Assembly (NCBI RefSeq): GCF_028554725.1
Contig: NC_071672.1
Coordinates: forward strand, 4,866,501 to 4,930,500
DNA: 64,000 nucleotides
DNA from: Zeugodacus cucurbitae
Lineage: Eukaryota > Arthropoda > Insecta > Diptera > Tephritidae
Direction of reading: 5' to 3'
Part shown: positions 45,300 through 57,877 of the stretch, piece after piece
Layout: the number at the start of each line of letters is the position of its first letter
How positions within the stretch are numbered: the stretch's first letter is position 1
Notes under the pieces: generated by a model
Seen by the model: only the letters and a program-made list of their open reading frames with translations
Database searches by the model: none
What the model was told of the DNA's origin: nothing
Program-made: the position numbers and the translations under genes

Positions 45300-48200
45300 G
45301 TCATGTCATGTCATGTCGTATGTTGTGTTGTTTTGTCTTGTCTTGTTTTGTCTTGTCATGTCTTATCTTGTCTTGTCTTGTCTTGTCTTGTCTTGTCTTG
45401 TCTTGTCTTGTGTTGTCTTGTCCTGTCTTGTCTTGTCTTGTCTTGTTTTGTCTTGTCTTGTCTTCTTTTGTTTTGTCTTGTTTTGTCTTGTCATGTCTTG
45501 TCTTGTCTTGTCTTGTCTTGTCTTGTCTTCTTTTGTTTTGTCTTGTTTTGTCTTGTCATGTCTTGTCTTGTCTTGTCATGTCATGGCATGTCGTATGTTG
45601 TGTTGTTTTGTCTTGTCTTGTTTTGTTTTGTCTTGTCATGTCTTGTCTTGTCTTGTTTTGTCTTGTCTTGTCTTGTGTTGTCTTGTCTTGTCTTTTCTTT
45701 TCTTGTCTTGTCTTGTCTTGTCTTGTCATGTCATGTCATGTCGTATGTTGTGTTGTGTTGTTTTGTCTTGTCTTGTGTTGTCTTGTGTTGTCTTGTCTTG
45801 TCTTGTATTGTCTTGTCTTGTCTTGTCTTGTCTTGTCTTGTTTTGTCTTGTCTTGTCTTGTGTTGTCTTGTCTTGTCTTTTATTTTCTTGTCTTGTCTTG
45901 TCTTGTCTTGTCTTGTCTTGTCATGTCATGTCATGTCGTATGTTGTGTTGTGTTGTTTTGTCTTGTCTTGTGTTGTCTTGTGTTGTCTTGTCTTGTCTTG
46001 TATTGTCTTGTCTTGTCTTGTCTTGTCTTGTCTTGTCTTGTCTTGTCTTGTCTTGTCTTGTCTTGTCTTGTCTTGTCTTGTCTTGTCTTGTCTTGTCTTG
46101 TCTTGTCTTGTCTTGTCTTGTCTTGTCTTGTCTTGTCTTGTCTTGTCTTGTCTTGTCTTGTCTTGTCTTGTCTTGTCTTGTCTTGTCTTGTCTTGTCTTG
46201 TCTTGTCTTGTCTTGCCTTGTCTTGTCTTCTTTTGTTTTGTCTTGTTTTGTCTTGTCATGTCTTGTCTTGTCTTGTCTTGTCTTGTCTTGTCTTGTCCTT
46301 TTCTGTCTTGTCTTGTCATGTCTTTTCTTGTCTTGTCTTGTCTTGTCTTGTCTTGTCTTGTCTTGTCTTGTCTTGTCTTGTCTTGTCTTGTCTTGTCTTG
46401 TCTTGTCTTGTCTTGTCTTGTCTTGTCTTGTCTTGTCTTGTCTTGTCTTGTCTTGTCTTGTCTTGTCTTGTCTTGTCTTGTCTTGTCTTGTCTTGTCTTG
46501 TCTTGTCTTGTCATGTCATGTCATGTCGTATGTTGTGTTGTTTTGTCTTGTCTTGTCTTGTCTTTTCTTTTCTTGTCTTGTCTTGTCTTGTCTTGTCATG
46601 TCATGTCATGTCGTATGTTGTGTTGTGTTGTTTTGTCTTGTCTTGTGTTGTTTTGTCTTGTGTTGTCTTGTGTTGTCTTGTCTTGTCTTGTCTTGTCTTG
46701 TCTTGTCTTGTCTTGTCTTGTCTTGTCTTGTCTTGTCTTGTCTTGTCTTGTCTTGTCTTGTCTTGTCTTGTCTTGTCTTGCCTTGTCTTGTCTTCTTTTG
46801 TTTTGTCTTGTTTTGTCTTGTCATGTCTTGTCTTGTCTTGTCTTGTCTTGTCTTGTCTTGTCTTGTCTTGTCTTGTCCTTTTCTGTCTTGTCTTGTCTTG
46901 TCATGTCATGTCATGTCGTATGTTGTGTTGTTTTGTCTTGTCTTGTTTTGTCTTGTCATGTCTTGTCTTGTCTTGTTTTGTCTTGTCTTGTCTTGTCTTG
47001 TCTTGTCTTGTCTTGTCATGTCATGTCATGTCGTATGTTGTGTTGTTTTGTCTTGTCTTGTTTTGTCTTGTCTTGTCTTGTCTTGTCTTGTCTTGTCTTG
47101 TCTTGTCTTGTCATGTCATGTCATGTCGTATGTTGTGTTGTTTTGTCTTGTCTTGTTTTGTCTTGTCATGTCTTGTCTTGTCTTGTTTTGTCTTGTCTTG
47201 TCTTGTCTTGTCTTGTCTTGTCTTCTTTTGTTTTGTTTTGTCTTGTTTTGTCTTGTCATGTCTTGTCTTGTCTTGTTTTGTCTTGTCTTGTCTTGTCTTG
47301 TCTTGTCTTGTCTTGTCTTGTCTTGTCTTGTCTTGTCTTGTCTTGTCTTGTCTTCTTTTGTCTTGTTTTGTCTTGTCTTGTCTTGTCTTGTCTTGTCTTG
47401 TCTTGTCTTGTCTTGTCTTGTCTTGTCTTGTCTTGTCTTGTCTTGTCTTGTCTTGTCTTGTCTTGTCTTGTCTTGTCTTGTCTTGTCTTGTCTTGTCTTG
47501 TCTTGTCTTGTCTTGTCTTGTCTTGTCTTGTCTTGTCTTGTCTTGTCTTGTCTTGTCTTGTCTTGTCTTGTCTTGTCTTCTTTTGTTTTGTTTTGTCTTG
47601 TTTTGTCTTGTCATGTCTTGTCTTGTCTTGTTTTGTCTTGTCTTGTCTTGTGTTGTCTTGTCTTGTCTTGTCTTGTCTTGTCTTGTCTTGTCTTGTCTTG
47701 TCTTGTCTTGTCTTGTCTTGTCTTGTCTTGTCTTGTCTTGTCTTGTCTTGTCTTGTCTTGTCTTGTCTTGTCTTGTCTTGTCTTGTCTTGTCTTGTATTG
47801 TCTTGTCTTGTCTTGTCTTGTCTTGTCTTGTCTTGTCTTGTCTTGTCTTGTCTTGTCTTGTCTTGTCTTGTCATGTCATGTCATGTCGTATGTTGTGTTG
47901 TTTTGTCTTGTCTTGTTTTGTCTTGTCTTGTCGTGTCTTGTCTTGTCTTGTATTGTCTTGTCTTGTCTTGTCTTGTCTAGTCTTGTCTTGTCTTGTCTTG
48001 TCTTGTCTTGTCTTGTCTTGTCATGTCATGTCATGTCGTATGTTGTGTTGTTTTGTCTTGTCTTGTTTTGTCTTGTCTTGTCTTGTCTTGTATTGTCTTG
48101 TCTTGTCTTGTCTTGTCTTGTCTTGTCTTGTCTTGTCTTGTCTTGTCTTGTCTTGTCTTGTCTTGTCTTGTCATGTCATGTCATGTCGTATGTTGTGTTG

Positions 48201-48679
48201 TTTTGTCTTGTCTTGTTTTGTCTTGTCATGTCTTGTCTTGTCTTGTTTTGTCTTGTCTTGTCTAGTGTTGTGTTGTCTTGTCTTGTCTTGTCTTGTCTTG
48301 TCTTGTCTTGTCTTGTCTTGTCTTGTCTTGTCTTGTCTTGTCTTGTCTTGTCTTGTCTTGTCTTCTTTTGTTTTGTCTTGTTTTGTCTTGTCATGTCTTG
48401 TCTTGTCTTGTCTTGTCTTGTCATGTCATGTCATGTCTTTTCTTGTCTTGTCTTGTCATGTCTTGTCTTGTCTTGTCTTGTCTTGGCATGTCATGTCATG
48501 TCTTTTCTTGTCTTATCTTGTCTTGTCTTGTCTTGTCTTGTCTTGTCTTGTCTTGTCTTGTCTTGTCTTGTCTTGTCTTGTCTTGTCTTGTCATGTCATG
48601 TCTTGTCTTGTCTTGTCTTGTCTTGTCTTGTCTTTTCTTGTCTTGTCTTGTCTTGTCTTGTCTTGTCTTGTCTTGTCTT
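45300..48679 (+). repeat. E superunit, copy 5
   Basis: GGCAT at 45585, TTATT at 45880, GTCCT-TTTCT at 46295 and 46875. TAG units lie at 47978 and 48263 and a second GGCAT at 48485. Its 3' end matches that of E copy 2 with a constant 10,255-bp offset, and like copy 2 it leads into a D head. Confidence 0.85.
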
Positions 48680-48919
48680 GTCCTGTCCCGTCGTGTGTTG
48701 TGTTGTTTTGTCTTGTCTTGTGTTGTTTTGTCGTGTCATGTCTTGTCTTGTCTTGTCATGTCATGTCATGTGTTGTTTTGTCTTGTCTGGTCTTGTCTTG
48801 TCTTGTCTTGTCTTGTATTGTCTTGTCTTGTCTTGTCTTGTCTTGTCTTGTCATGTCATGTCTTGTCTTGTCTTGTCTTGTCTCGTCCTGTTCTGTCTTG
48901 TCTTGTCATGTCATGTTAT
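48680..48919 (+). repeat. D head, copy 4
   Basis: Anchor at 48680, GTTAT at 48915-48919. It has the same length and order as copy 3. The following field has one cassette with GTCCT-ATTCT near 49155, a private base change. Confidence 0.87.
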
Positions 48920-48926
48920 GTCATGT

Positions 48927-48957
<31 letters not shown>

Positions 48958-49051
48958 TTGTCTTGTCTTGTCTTGTCCTGTTCTGTCTTGTCATGTCATG
49001 TGTTGTTTTGTCTTGTCTTGTCCTGTTCTGTCTTGTCATGTCATGTCATGT

Positions 49052-49082
<31 letters not shown>

Positions 49083-50569
49083 TTGTCTTGTCTTGTCTTG
49101 TCTTGTCTTGTCTTGTCTTGTCTTGTCTTGTCTTGTCTTGTCTTGTCTTGTCTTGTCCTATTCTGTCTTGTCATGTCATGTCATGTCATGTGTTGTGTTG
49201 TTTTGTCTTGTCTTGTTTTGTTTTGTCTTGTCATGTCTTGTCTTGTCTTGTCTTGTTTTGCCTTGTCTTGTCTTGTGTTGTCTTGTCTTGTCTTTTCTTT
49301 TCTTGTCTTGTCTTGTCTTGTCTTGTCTTTTCTTTTCTTGTCTTTTCTTGTCTTTTCATGTCTTGTCTTTTCTTGTCTTGTCTTGTGTTGTGTTGTGTTG
49401 TCTTGTCTTGTCTTGTCTTGTCTTGTCTTGTCTTGTCTTGTCTTGTCTTGTCTTGTCTTGTCTTGTCTTGTCTTGTCTTGTCTTGTCTTGTCTTGTCCTG
49501 TTCTGTCTTGTCATGTCATGTCATGTCATGTGTTGTGTTGTTTTGTCTTGTCTTGTTTTGTTTTGTCTTGTCATGTCTTGTCTTGTCTTGTCTTGTCTTG
49601 TCTTGTTTTGTCTTGTCTTGTCTTGTGTTGTCTTGTCTTGTCTTGTCTTGTGTTGTGTTGTCTTGTCTTGTCTTGTCTTGTCTTGTCTTGTCTTGTCCTG
49701 TTCTGTCTTGTCATGTCATGTCATGTCATGTGTTGTGTTGTTTTGTCTTGTCTTGTTTTGTTTTGTCTTGTCATGTCTTGTCTTGTCTTGTCTTGTTTTG
49801 TCTTGTCTTGTCCTGTTCTGTCTTGTCATGTCATGTCATGTGTTGCTTTGTCTTGTCTTGTCTTGTCTTGTCTTGTCTTGTCTTGTCTTGTCTTGTCTTG
49901 TCTTGTCTTGTCTTGTCTTGTCTTGTCTTGTCCTGTTCTGTCTTGTCATGTCATGTCATGTCATGTGTTGTGTTGTTTTGTCTTTTCTTGTTTTGTTTTG
50001 TCTTGTCATGTCTTTTCTTGTCTTGTCTTGTTTTGTCTTGTCTTGTCTTGTGTTGTCTTGTCTTGTCTTGTCTTGTCTTGTCTTGTCTTGTCTTGTGTTG
50101 TCTTGTCTTGTCTTGCCTTGTCTTTTCGTGTCTTTTCTTGTCTTGTCTTTTCTTGTCTTGTCTTGTCTTGTGTTGTCTTGTCTTGTCTTGTCTTGTCTTG
50201 TCTTGACTTGTCTTGTCTTGTCTTGTCTTGTCTTGTCTTGTCTTGTCTTGTCTTGTCTTGTCTTGTCTTGTCTTGTCTTGTCTTGTCTTGTCTTGTCTTG
50301 TCTTGTCTTGTCTTGTCTTGTCTTGTCTTGTCTTGTCTTGTCTTTTCTTGTCTTGTCTTGTCTTGTCTTGTCTTGTCTTGTCTTGTCTTGTCTTGTCTTG
50401 TCTTGTCTTTTCTTGTCTTGTCTTGTCTTGTCTTGTCTTGTCTTGTTTTGTCTTGTCTTGTCTTGTCTTGTCATGTCATGTCTTGTCTTGTCTTGTCTTG
50501 TCTTGTCTTGTCTTGTCTTTTCTTGTCTTGTCTTGTCTTGTCTTGTCTTGTCTTGTCTTGTCTTGTCTT
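48920..50569 (+). repeat. Cassette field 4 (short F-like unit)
   Basis: Cassettes, TTCAT at 49355 and TTCGT at 50125, then GACTT near 50205 and GTCTT with a few TTCTT units. It has the first half of an F superunit but lacks the CTCTT, GGCTT and ATGTG markers, so the D-to-D distance is only 1,890 bp. Confidence 0.8.
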
Positions 50570-50811
50570 GTCCTGTCCCGTCGTGTGTTGTGTTGTTTTG
50601 TCTTGTCTTGTGTTGTTTTGTCGTGTCATGTCTTGTCTTGTCTTGTCATGTCATGTCATGTGTTGTTTTGTCTTGTCTGGTCTTGTCTTGTCTTGTCTTG
50701 TCTTGTATTGTCTTGTCTTGTCTTGTCTTGTCTTGTCATGTCATGTCTTGTCTTGTCTTGTCTTGTCTCGTCCTGTTCTGTCTTGTCTTGTCATGTCATG
50801 TTATGTCATGT

Positions 50812-50842
<31 letters not shown>

Positions 50843-50966
50843 TTGTCTTGTCTTGTCTTGTCTTGTCTTGTCCTGTTCTGTCTTGTCATGTCATGTGTTG
50901 TTTTGTCTTGTCTTGTCTTGTTTTGTCTTGTCTTGTCCTGTTCTGTCTTGTCATGTCATGTCATGT

Positions 50967-50997
<31 letters not shown>

Positions 50998-51616
50998 TTG
51001 TCTTGTCTTGTCTTGTCTTGTCTTGTCTTGTCTTGTCTTGTCTTGTCTTGTCTTGTCTTGTCTTGTCTTGTCTTGTCTTGTCTTGTCTTGTCTTGTCTTG
51101 TCTTGTCTTGTCTTGTCTTGTCTTGTCTTGTCTTGTCCTGTTCTGTCTTGTCATGTCATGTCATGTCATGTGTTGTGTTGTTTTGTCTTGTCTTGTTTTG
51201 TTTTGTCTTGTCATGTCTTGTCTTGTCTTGTCTTGTTTTGCCTTGTCTTGTCTTGTGTTGTCTTGTCTTGTCTTTTCTTTTCTTGTCTTGTCTTGTCTTG
51301 TCTTGTCTTTTCTTTTCTTGTCTTTTCTTGTCTTTTCATGTCTTGTCTTTTCTTGTCTTGTCTTGTCTTGTGTTGTGTTGTCTTGTCTTGTCTTGTCTTG
51401 TCTTGTCTTGTCTTGTCTTGTCTTGTCTTGTCTTGTCTTGTCTTGTCTTGTCTTGTCTTGTCTTGTCTTGTCCTGTTCTGTCTTGTCATGTCATGTCATG
51501 TCATGTGTTGTGTTGTTTTGTCTTGTCTTGTTTTGTTTTGTCTTGTCATGTCTTGTCTTGTCTTGTCTTGTTTTGTCTTGTCTTGTCCTGTTCTGTCTTG
51601 TCATGTCATGTCATGT

Positions 51617-51647
<31 letters not shown>

Positions 51648-52506
51648 TTGTCTTGTCTTGTCCTGTTCTGTCTTGTCATGTCATGTCATGTCATGTGTTG
51701 TGTTGTTTTGTCTTTTCTTGTTTTGTTTTGTCTTGTCATGTCTTTTCTTGTCTTGTCTTGTTTTGTCTTGTCTTGTCTTGTGTTGTCTTGTCTTGTCTTT
51801 TCTTGTCTTGTCTTGTCTTGTGTTGTCTTGTCTTGTCTTGTCTTGTCTTTTCGTGTCTTTTCTTGTCTTGTCTTTTCTTGTCTTGTCTTGTCTTGTGTTG
51901 TCTTGTCTTGTCTTGTCTTGTCTTGTCTTGACTTGTCTTGACTTGTCTTGTCTTGTCTTGTCTTGTCTTGTCTTGTCTTGTCTTGTCTTGTCTTGTCTTG
52001 TCTTGTCTTGTCTTGTCTTGTCTTTTCTTGTCTTGTCTTGTCTTGTCTTGTCTTGTCTTGTCTTGTCTTGTCTTGTCTTGTCTTCTCTTGTCTTGTCTTG
52101 TCTTGTCTTGTCTTGTCTTGTCTGGTCTTGTCTTGTCTTGTCTTGTCTTGTCTTGTCTTGTCTTGTCTTGTCTTGTCTTGTCTTGTCTTGTCTTGTCTTG
52201 CCTTGTCTTGTCTTGTCTTGTCTTGTCTTGTCTTGTCTTGTCTTGTCTTGTCTTGTCTTGTCTTGTCTTGTCTTGTCTTGTCTTGTTTTGTCTTGTCTTG
52301 TCTTGTGTTGTCTTGTCTTGTCTTGTGTTGTGTTGTCTTGTCTTGTCTTGTCTTGTCTTGTCTTGTCCTGTTCTGTCTTGTCATGTCATGTCATGTGTTG
52401 TGTTGTTTTGTCTTGTCTTGTTTTGTTTTGTCTTGTCATGTCTTGTCTTGGCTTGTCTTGTTTTATCTTGTCTTGTCCTGTTCTGTCTTGTCATGTCATG
52501 TCATGT

Positions 52507-52537
<31 letters not shown>

Positions 52538-53104
52538 TTGTCTTGTCTTTTCTTGTCTTGTCTTGTCTTGTCTTGTCTTGTCTTGTCTTGTCTTGTCTTG
52601 TCTTGTCTTTTCTTGTCTTGTCTTGTCTTGTCTTGTCTTGTCTTGTTTTGTCTTGTCTTGTCTTGTGTTGTCTTGTCTTGTCTTGTGTTGTGTTGTCTTG
52701 TCTTGTCTTGTCTTGTCTTGTCTTGTCTTGTCTTGTCTTGTCTTGTCTTGTCTTGTCTTGTCTTGTCTTGTCTTGTCTTGTCTTGTCTTGTCTTGTCATG
52801 TCATGTCATGTCGTATGTGGTGTTGTTTTGTCTTGTCTTGTTTTGTCATGTCTTATCTTGTCTTGTTTTGTCTTGTCTTGTCTTGTCTTGTCTTGTCTTG
52901 TCTTGTCTTGTCTTGTCTTGTCTTGTCTTGTCTTGTCTTGTCTTGTCTTGTCTTTTCTTGTCTTGTCTTGTCTTGTCTTGTCTTGTCTTGTCTTTTCTTG
53001 TCTTGTCTTGTCATGTCATGTCTTGTCTTGTCTTGTCTTGTCTTGTCTTGTCTTGTCTTTTCTTGTCTTGTCTTGTCTTGTCTTGTCTTGTCTTGTCTTG
53101 TCTT
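50570..53104 (+). repeat. F superunit, copy 1 (2,535 bp)
   Basis: Order of markers: D head (50570-50804), cassettes, TTCAT (51335), TTCGT (51850), two GACTT near 51930-51940, CTCTT (52085), GTCTG (52120), cassettes, GGCTT then GTTTT-ATCTT (52450-52469), and ATGTG (52815). The next D head begins copy 2. The TTCGT form and the GTCTG after CTCTT are shared only with F copy 3. Confidence 0.85.
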
Positions 53105-53341
53105 GTCCTGTCCCGTCGTGTGTTGTGTTGTTTTGTCTTGTCTTGTGTTGTTTTGTCGTGTCATGTCTTGTCTTGTTTTGTCATGTCATGTCATGTGTTG
53201 TTTTGTCTTGTCTGGTCTTGTCTTGTCTTGTCTTGTCTTGTATTGTCTTGTCTTGTCTTGTCTTGTCATGTCATGTCTTGTCTTGTCTTGTCTTGTCTCG
53301 TCCTGTTCTGTCTTGTCTTGTCATGTCATGTTATGTCATGT

Positions 53342-53372
<31 letters not shown>

Positions 53373-53476
53373 TTGTCTTGTCCTGTTCTGTCTTGTCATG
53401 TCATGTGTTGTTTTGTCTTGTCTTGTCTTGTTTTGTCTTGTCTTGTCCTGTTCTGTCTTGTCATGTCATGTCATGT

Positions 53477-53507
<31 letters not shown>

Positions 53508-54201
53508 TTGTCTTGTCTTGTCTTGTCTTGTCTTGTCTTGTCTTGTCTTGTCTTGTCTTGTCTTGTCTTGTCTTGTCCTGTTCTGTCTTGTCATGTCATG
53601 TCATGTCATGTGTTGTGTTGTTTTGTCTTGTCTTGTTTTGTTTTGTCTTGTCATGTCTTGTCTTGTCTTGCCTTGTTTTGCCTTGTCTTGTCTTGTGTTG
53701 TCTTGTCTTGTCTTTTCTTTTCTTGTCTTGTCTTGTCTTGTCTTGTCTTTTCTTTTCTTGTCTTTTCTTGTCTTTTCATGTCTTGTCTTTTCTTGTCTTG
53801 TCTTGTCTTGTGTTGTGTTGTCTTGTCTTGTCTTGTCTTGTCTTGTCTTGTCTTGTCCTGTTCTGTCTTGTCATGTCATGTCATGTCATGTGTTGTGTTG
53901 TTTTGTCTTGTCTTGTTTTGTTTTGTCTTGTCTTGTCTTGTCTTGTCTTGTCTTGTCTTGTCTTGTTTTGTCTTGTCTTGTCTTGTGTTGTCTTGTCTTG
54001 TCTTGTGTTGTGTTGTCTTGTCTTGTCTTGTCTTGTCTTGTCTTGTCTTGTCTTGTCCTGTTCTGTCTTGTCATGTCATGTCATGTCATGTGTTGTGTTG
54101 TTTTGTCTTGTCTTGTTTTGTTTTGTCTTGTCATGTCTTGTCTTGTCTTGTCTTGTTTTGTCTTGTCTTGTCCTGTTCTGTCTTGTCATGTCATGTCATG
54201 T

Positions 54202-54232
<31 letters not shown>

Positions 54233-54659
54233 TTGTCTTTTCTTGTCTTGTCTTGTCTTGTCTTGTCTTGTCCTGTTCTGTCTTGTCATGTCATGTCATG
54301 TCATGTGTTGTGTTGTTTTGTCTTTTCTTGTTTTGTTTTGTCTTGTCATGTCTTTTCTTGTCTTGTCTTGTTTTGTCTTGTCTTGTCTTGTGTTGTCTTG
54401 TCTTGTCTTTTCTTGTCTTGTCTTGTCTTGTGTTGTCTTGTCTTGTCTTGTCTTGTCTTTTCGAGTCTTTTCTTGTCTTGTCTTTTCTTGTCTTGTCTTG
54501 TCTTGTGTTGTCTTGTCTTGTCTTGTCTTGTCTTGTCTTGTCTTGTCTTGACTTGTCTTGTCTTGTCTTGTCTTGTCTTGTCTTGTCTTGTCTTGTCTTG
54601 TCTTGTCTTGTCTTGTCTTGTCTTGTCTTGTCTTGTCTTGTCTTGTCTTGTCTTGTCTT

Positions 54660-56294
54660 GTCATGTCATGTCTTGTCATGTCTTGTCTTGTCTTGTCTTT
54701 TCTTGTCTTGTCTTGTCTTGTCTTGTCTTGTCTTGTCTTGTCTTCTCTTGTCTTGTCTTGTCTTGTCTTGTCTTGTCTTGTCTTGTCTTGTCTTGTCTTG
54801 TCTTGTCTTGTCTTGTCTTGTCTTGTCTTGTCTTGTCTTGTCTTGTCTTGTCTTGTCTTGTTTTGTCTTGTCTTGTCTTGTCTTGTCTTGTCTTGTCTTG
54901 TCTTGTCTTGTCTTGTCTTGTCTTGTCTTGTCTTGTCTTGTCTTGTCTTGTCTTGTCTTGTCTTGTCTTGGCTTGTCTTGTCTTGTCTTGTCTTGTCTTG
55001 TCTTGTCATGTCATGTCTTGTCTTGTCATGTCTTATCTTGTCTTGTTTTGTCTTGGCTTGGCTTGGCTTGTCTTGTCTTGTCTTGTCTTGTCTTGTCTTG
55101 TCTTGTCTTGTCTTGTCTTGTCATGTCATGTCTTGTCTTGTCTTGTCTTGTCTTGTCTTGTCTTGTCTTGTCTTGTCTTGTCTTGTCTTGTCTTGTCTTG
55201 TTTTGTCTTGTCTTGTCTTGTCTTGTCTTGTCTTGTCTTGTCTTGTCTTGTCTTGTCTAGTCTTGTCTTGTCTTGTCTTGTCTTGTCTTGTCTTGTCTTG
55301 TCTTGTCTTGTCTTGTCTTGTCTTGTCTTGTCTTGTCTTGTCTTGTCTTGTCTTGTTTTGTCTTGTCTTGTCTTGTCTTGTCTTGTCTTGTCTTGTCTTG
55401 TCTTGTCTTGTCTTGTCTTGTCTTGTCTTGTCTTGTCTTGTCTTGTCTTGTCTTGTCTTGTCTTGTCTTGTCATGTCATGTCTTGTCTTGTCTTGTCTTG
55501 TCTTGTCTTGTCTTGTCTTGTCTTGTCTTGTCTTGTCTTGTCTTGTCTTGTCTTGTCTTGTCTTGTCTTGTCATGTCATGTCTTGTCTTGTCATGTCTTA
55601 TCTTGTCTTGTTTTGTCTTGGCTTGGCTTGGCTTGTCTTGTCTTGTCTTGTCTTGTCTTGTCTTGTCTTGTCTTGTCTTGTCTTGTCTTGTCATGTCATG
55701 TCTTGTCTTGTCTTGTCTTGTCTTGTCTTGTCTTGTCTTATCTTGTCTTGTCTTGTCTTGTCTTGTCTTGTCTTGTCTTGTCTTGTCTTGTCTTGTCTTG
55801 TCTTGTCATGTCTTGTCTTGTTTTGTCTTGTCTTGTCTTGTCTTGTCTTGTCTTGTCTTGTCTTGTCTTGTCTTGTCTTGTCTTGTCTTGTCTTGTCATG
55901 TCATGTCTTGTCTTGTCTTGTCTTGTCTTGTCTTGTCTTGTCTTGTCTTGTCTTGTCTTGTCTTATCTTGTCTTGTCTTGTCTTGTCTTGTCTTGTCTTG
56001 TCTTGTCTTGTCTTGTCTTGTCTTGTCATGTCTTGTCTTGTCTTGTCTTGTCTTGTCTTGTCTTGTCTTGTCTTGTCTTGTCTTGTCTTGTCTTGTCTTG
56101 TCATGTCATGTCTTGTCTTGTCTTGTCTTGTCTTGTCTTGTCTTGTCTTGTCTTGTCTTGTCTTATCTTGTCTTGTCTTGTCTTGTCTTGTCTTGTCTTG
56201 TCTTGTCTTGTCTTGTCTTGTCTTGTCTTGTCTTGTCTTGTCTTGTCTTGTCTTGTCTTGTCTTGTCTTGTCTTGTCTTGTCTTGTCTTGTCTT
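54660..56294 (+). repeat. G block: 1,635-bp repeat period
   Basis: Paired GTCAT at 54660, CTCTT at 54745 and GTTTT at 54860 recur at 56295, 56380 and 56495, each exactly 1,635 bp later. The block has few cassettes and mostly GTCTT with paired GTCAT and ATCTT. Runs of GGCTT (three units at 55055-55069 and 55620-55634, two at 56715-56724) are its private mark. The first two runs are 565 bp apart, as are the paired GTCAT at 55005 and 55570. Confidence 0.86.
55690..56294 (+). repeat. ~205-bp HOR, three copies
   Basis: Paired GTCAT at 55690, 55895, 56100 and 56295 give periods of 205, 205 and 195 bp. Each copy has one ATCTT (55740, 55965, 56165). The first two also carry a single GTCAT later in the copy (near 55805 and 56025). 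Confidence 0.82.
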
Positions 56295-57306
56295 GTCATG
56301 TCATGTCTTGTCATGTCTTGTCTTGTCTTGTCTTTTCTTGTCTTGTCTTGTCTTGTCTTGTCTTGTCTTGTCTTGTCTTCTCTTGTCTTGTCTTGTCTTG
56401 TCTTGTCTTGTCTTGTCTTGTCTTGTCTTGTCTTGTCTTGTCTTGTCTTGTCTTGTCTTGTCTTGTCTTGTCTTGTCTTGTCTTGTCTTGTCTTGTTTTG
56501 TCTTGTCTTGTCTTGTCTTGTCTTGTCTTGTCTTGTCTTGTCTTGTCTTGTCTTGTCTTGTCTTGTCTTGTCTTGTCTTGTCTTGTCTTGTCTTGTCTTG
56601 TCTTGTCTTGTCTTGTCTTGTCTTGTCTTGTCTTGTCTTGTCTTGTCTTGTCTTGTCTTGTCTTGTCATGTCATGTCTTGTCTTGTCATGTCTTATCTTG
56701 TCTTGTTTTGTCTTGGCTTGGCTTGTCTTGTCTTGTCTTGTCTTGTCTTGTCTTGTCTTGTCTTGTCTTGTCTTGTCATGTCATGTCTTGTCTTGTCTTG
56801 TCTTGTCTTTTCTTGTCTTGTCATGTCTTATCTTGTCTTGTCTTGTCTTGTGTTGTGTTGTGTTGTCTTGTCTTGTCTTGTCTTGTCTTGTCTTGTCTTG
56901 TCTTGTCTTGTCTTGTCCTGTTCTGTCTTGTCATGTCATGTCATGTCATGTGTTGTGTTGTTTTGTCTTGTCTTGTTTTGTTTTGTCTTGTCATGTCTTG
57001 TCTTGTCTTGTCTTGTCTTGTCTTGTTTTGTCTTGTCTTGTCTTGTGTTGTCTTGTCTTGTCTTGTGTTGTGTTGTCTTGTCTTGTCTTGTCTTGTCTTG
57101 TCTTGTCTTGTCATGTCGTATGTGGTGTTGTTTTGTCTTGTCTTGTTTTGTCATGTCTTATCTTGTCTTGTTTTGTCTTGTCTTGTCTTGTCTTGTCTTG
57201 TCTTGTCTTGTCTTGTCTTGTTTTGTTTTGTCTTGTCATGTCTTGTCTTGGCTTGTCTTGTTTTATCTTGTCTTGTCCTGTTCTGTCTTGTCATGTCATG
57301 TCATGT

Positions 57307-57337
<31 letters not shown>

Positions 57338-57846
57338 TTATCTTGTCTTGTCTTGTCTTGTCTTGTCTTGTCTTGTCTTGTCTTGTCTTGTCTTGTCTTG
57401 TCTTGTCTTGTCTTGTCTTGTCTTGTCTTGTCTTGTCTTGTCTTGTCTTGTCTTGTCTTGTCTTGTCTTGTCTTGTCTTGCCTTGTCCTGTTCTGTCTTG
57501 TCATGTCATGTCATGTCATGTGTTGTGTTGTTTTGTCTTGTCTTGTTTTGTTTTGTCTTGTCATGTCTTGTCTTGTTTTGTTTTGTCTTGTCATGTCTTG
57601 TCTTGTCTTGTCTTGTCTTGTCTTGTCTTATCTTGTCTTGTCTTGTCTTGTCTTGTTTTGTTTTGTCTTGTCATGTCTTGTCTTGGCTTGTCTTGTTTTA
57701 TCTTGTCTTGTCCTGTTCTGTCTTGTCATGTCATGTCATGTGTTGTTTTGTCTTGTCTTGTTTTGTTTTGTCTTGTCATGTCTTGTCTTGGCTTGTCTTG
57801 TTTTATCTTGTCTTGTCCTGTTCTGTCTTGTCATGTCATGTCATGT

Positions 57847-57877
<31 letters not shown>

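Noticed and set aside
28965..51941. Giant + strand open frame (7,658 codons, SCLVL repeat), and others such as 19501-38010 and 28820-47980
   Set aside because: Three overlapping + frames encode the same cyclic pentapeptide, the stops fall at random variant units (GTCTA, GTAAT, GACTT), and there is no codon bias, start context or domain. It is a property of the pentamer, not a gene.
55055..55069. G-quadruplex in GGCTT runs
   Set aside because: Only two or three GG pairs occur in a row and no fourth G tract is near, so a stable quadruplex is unlikely.
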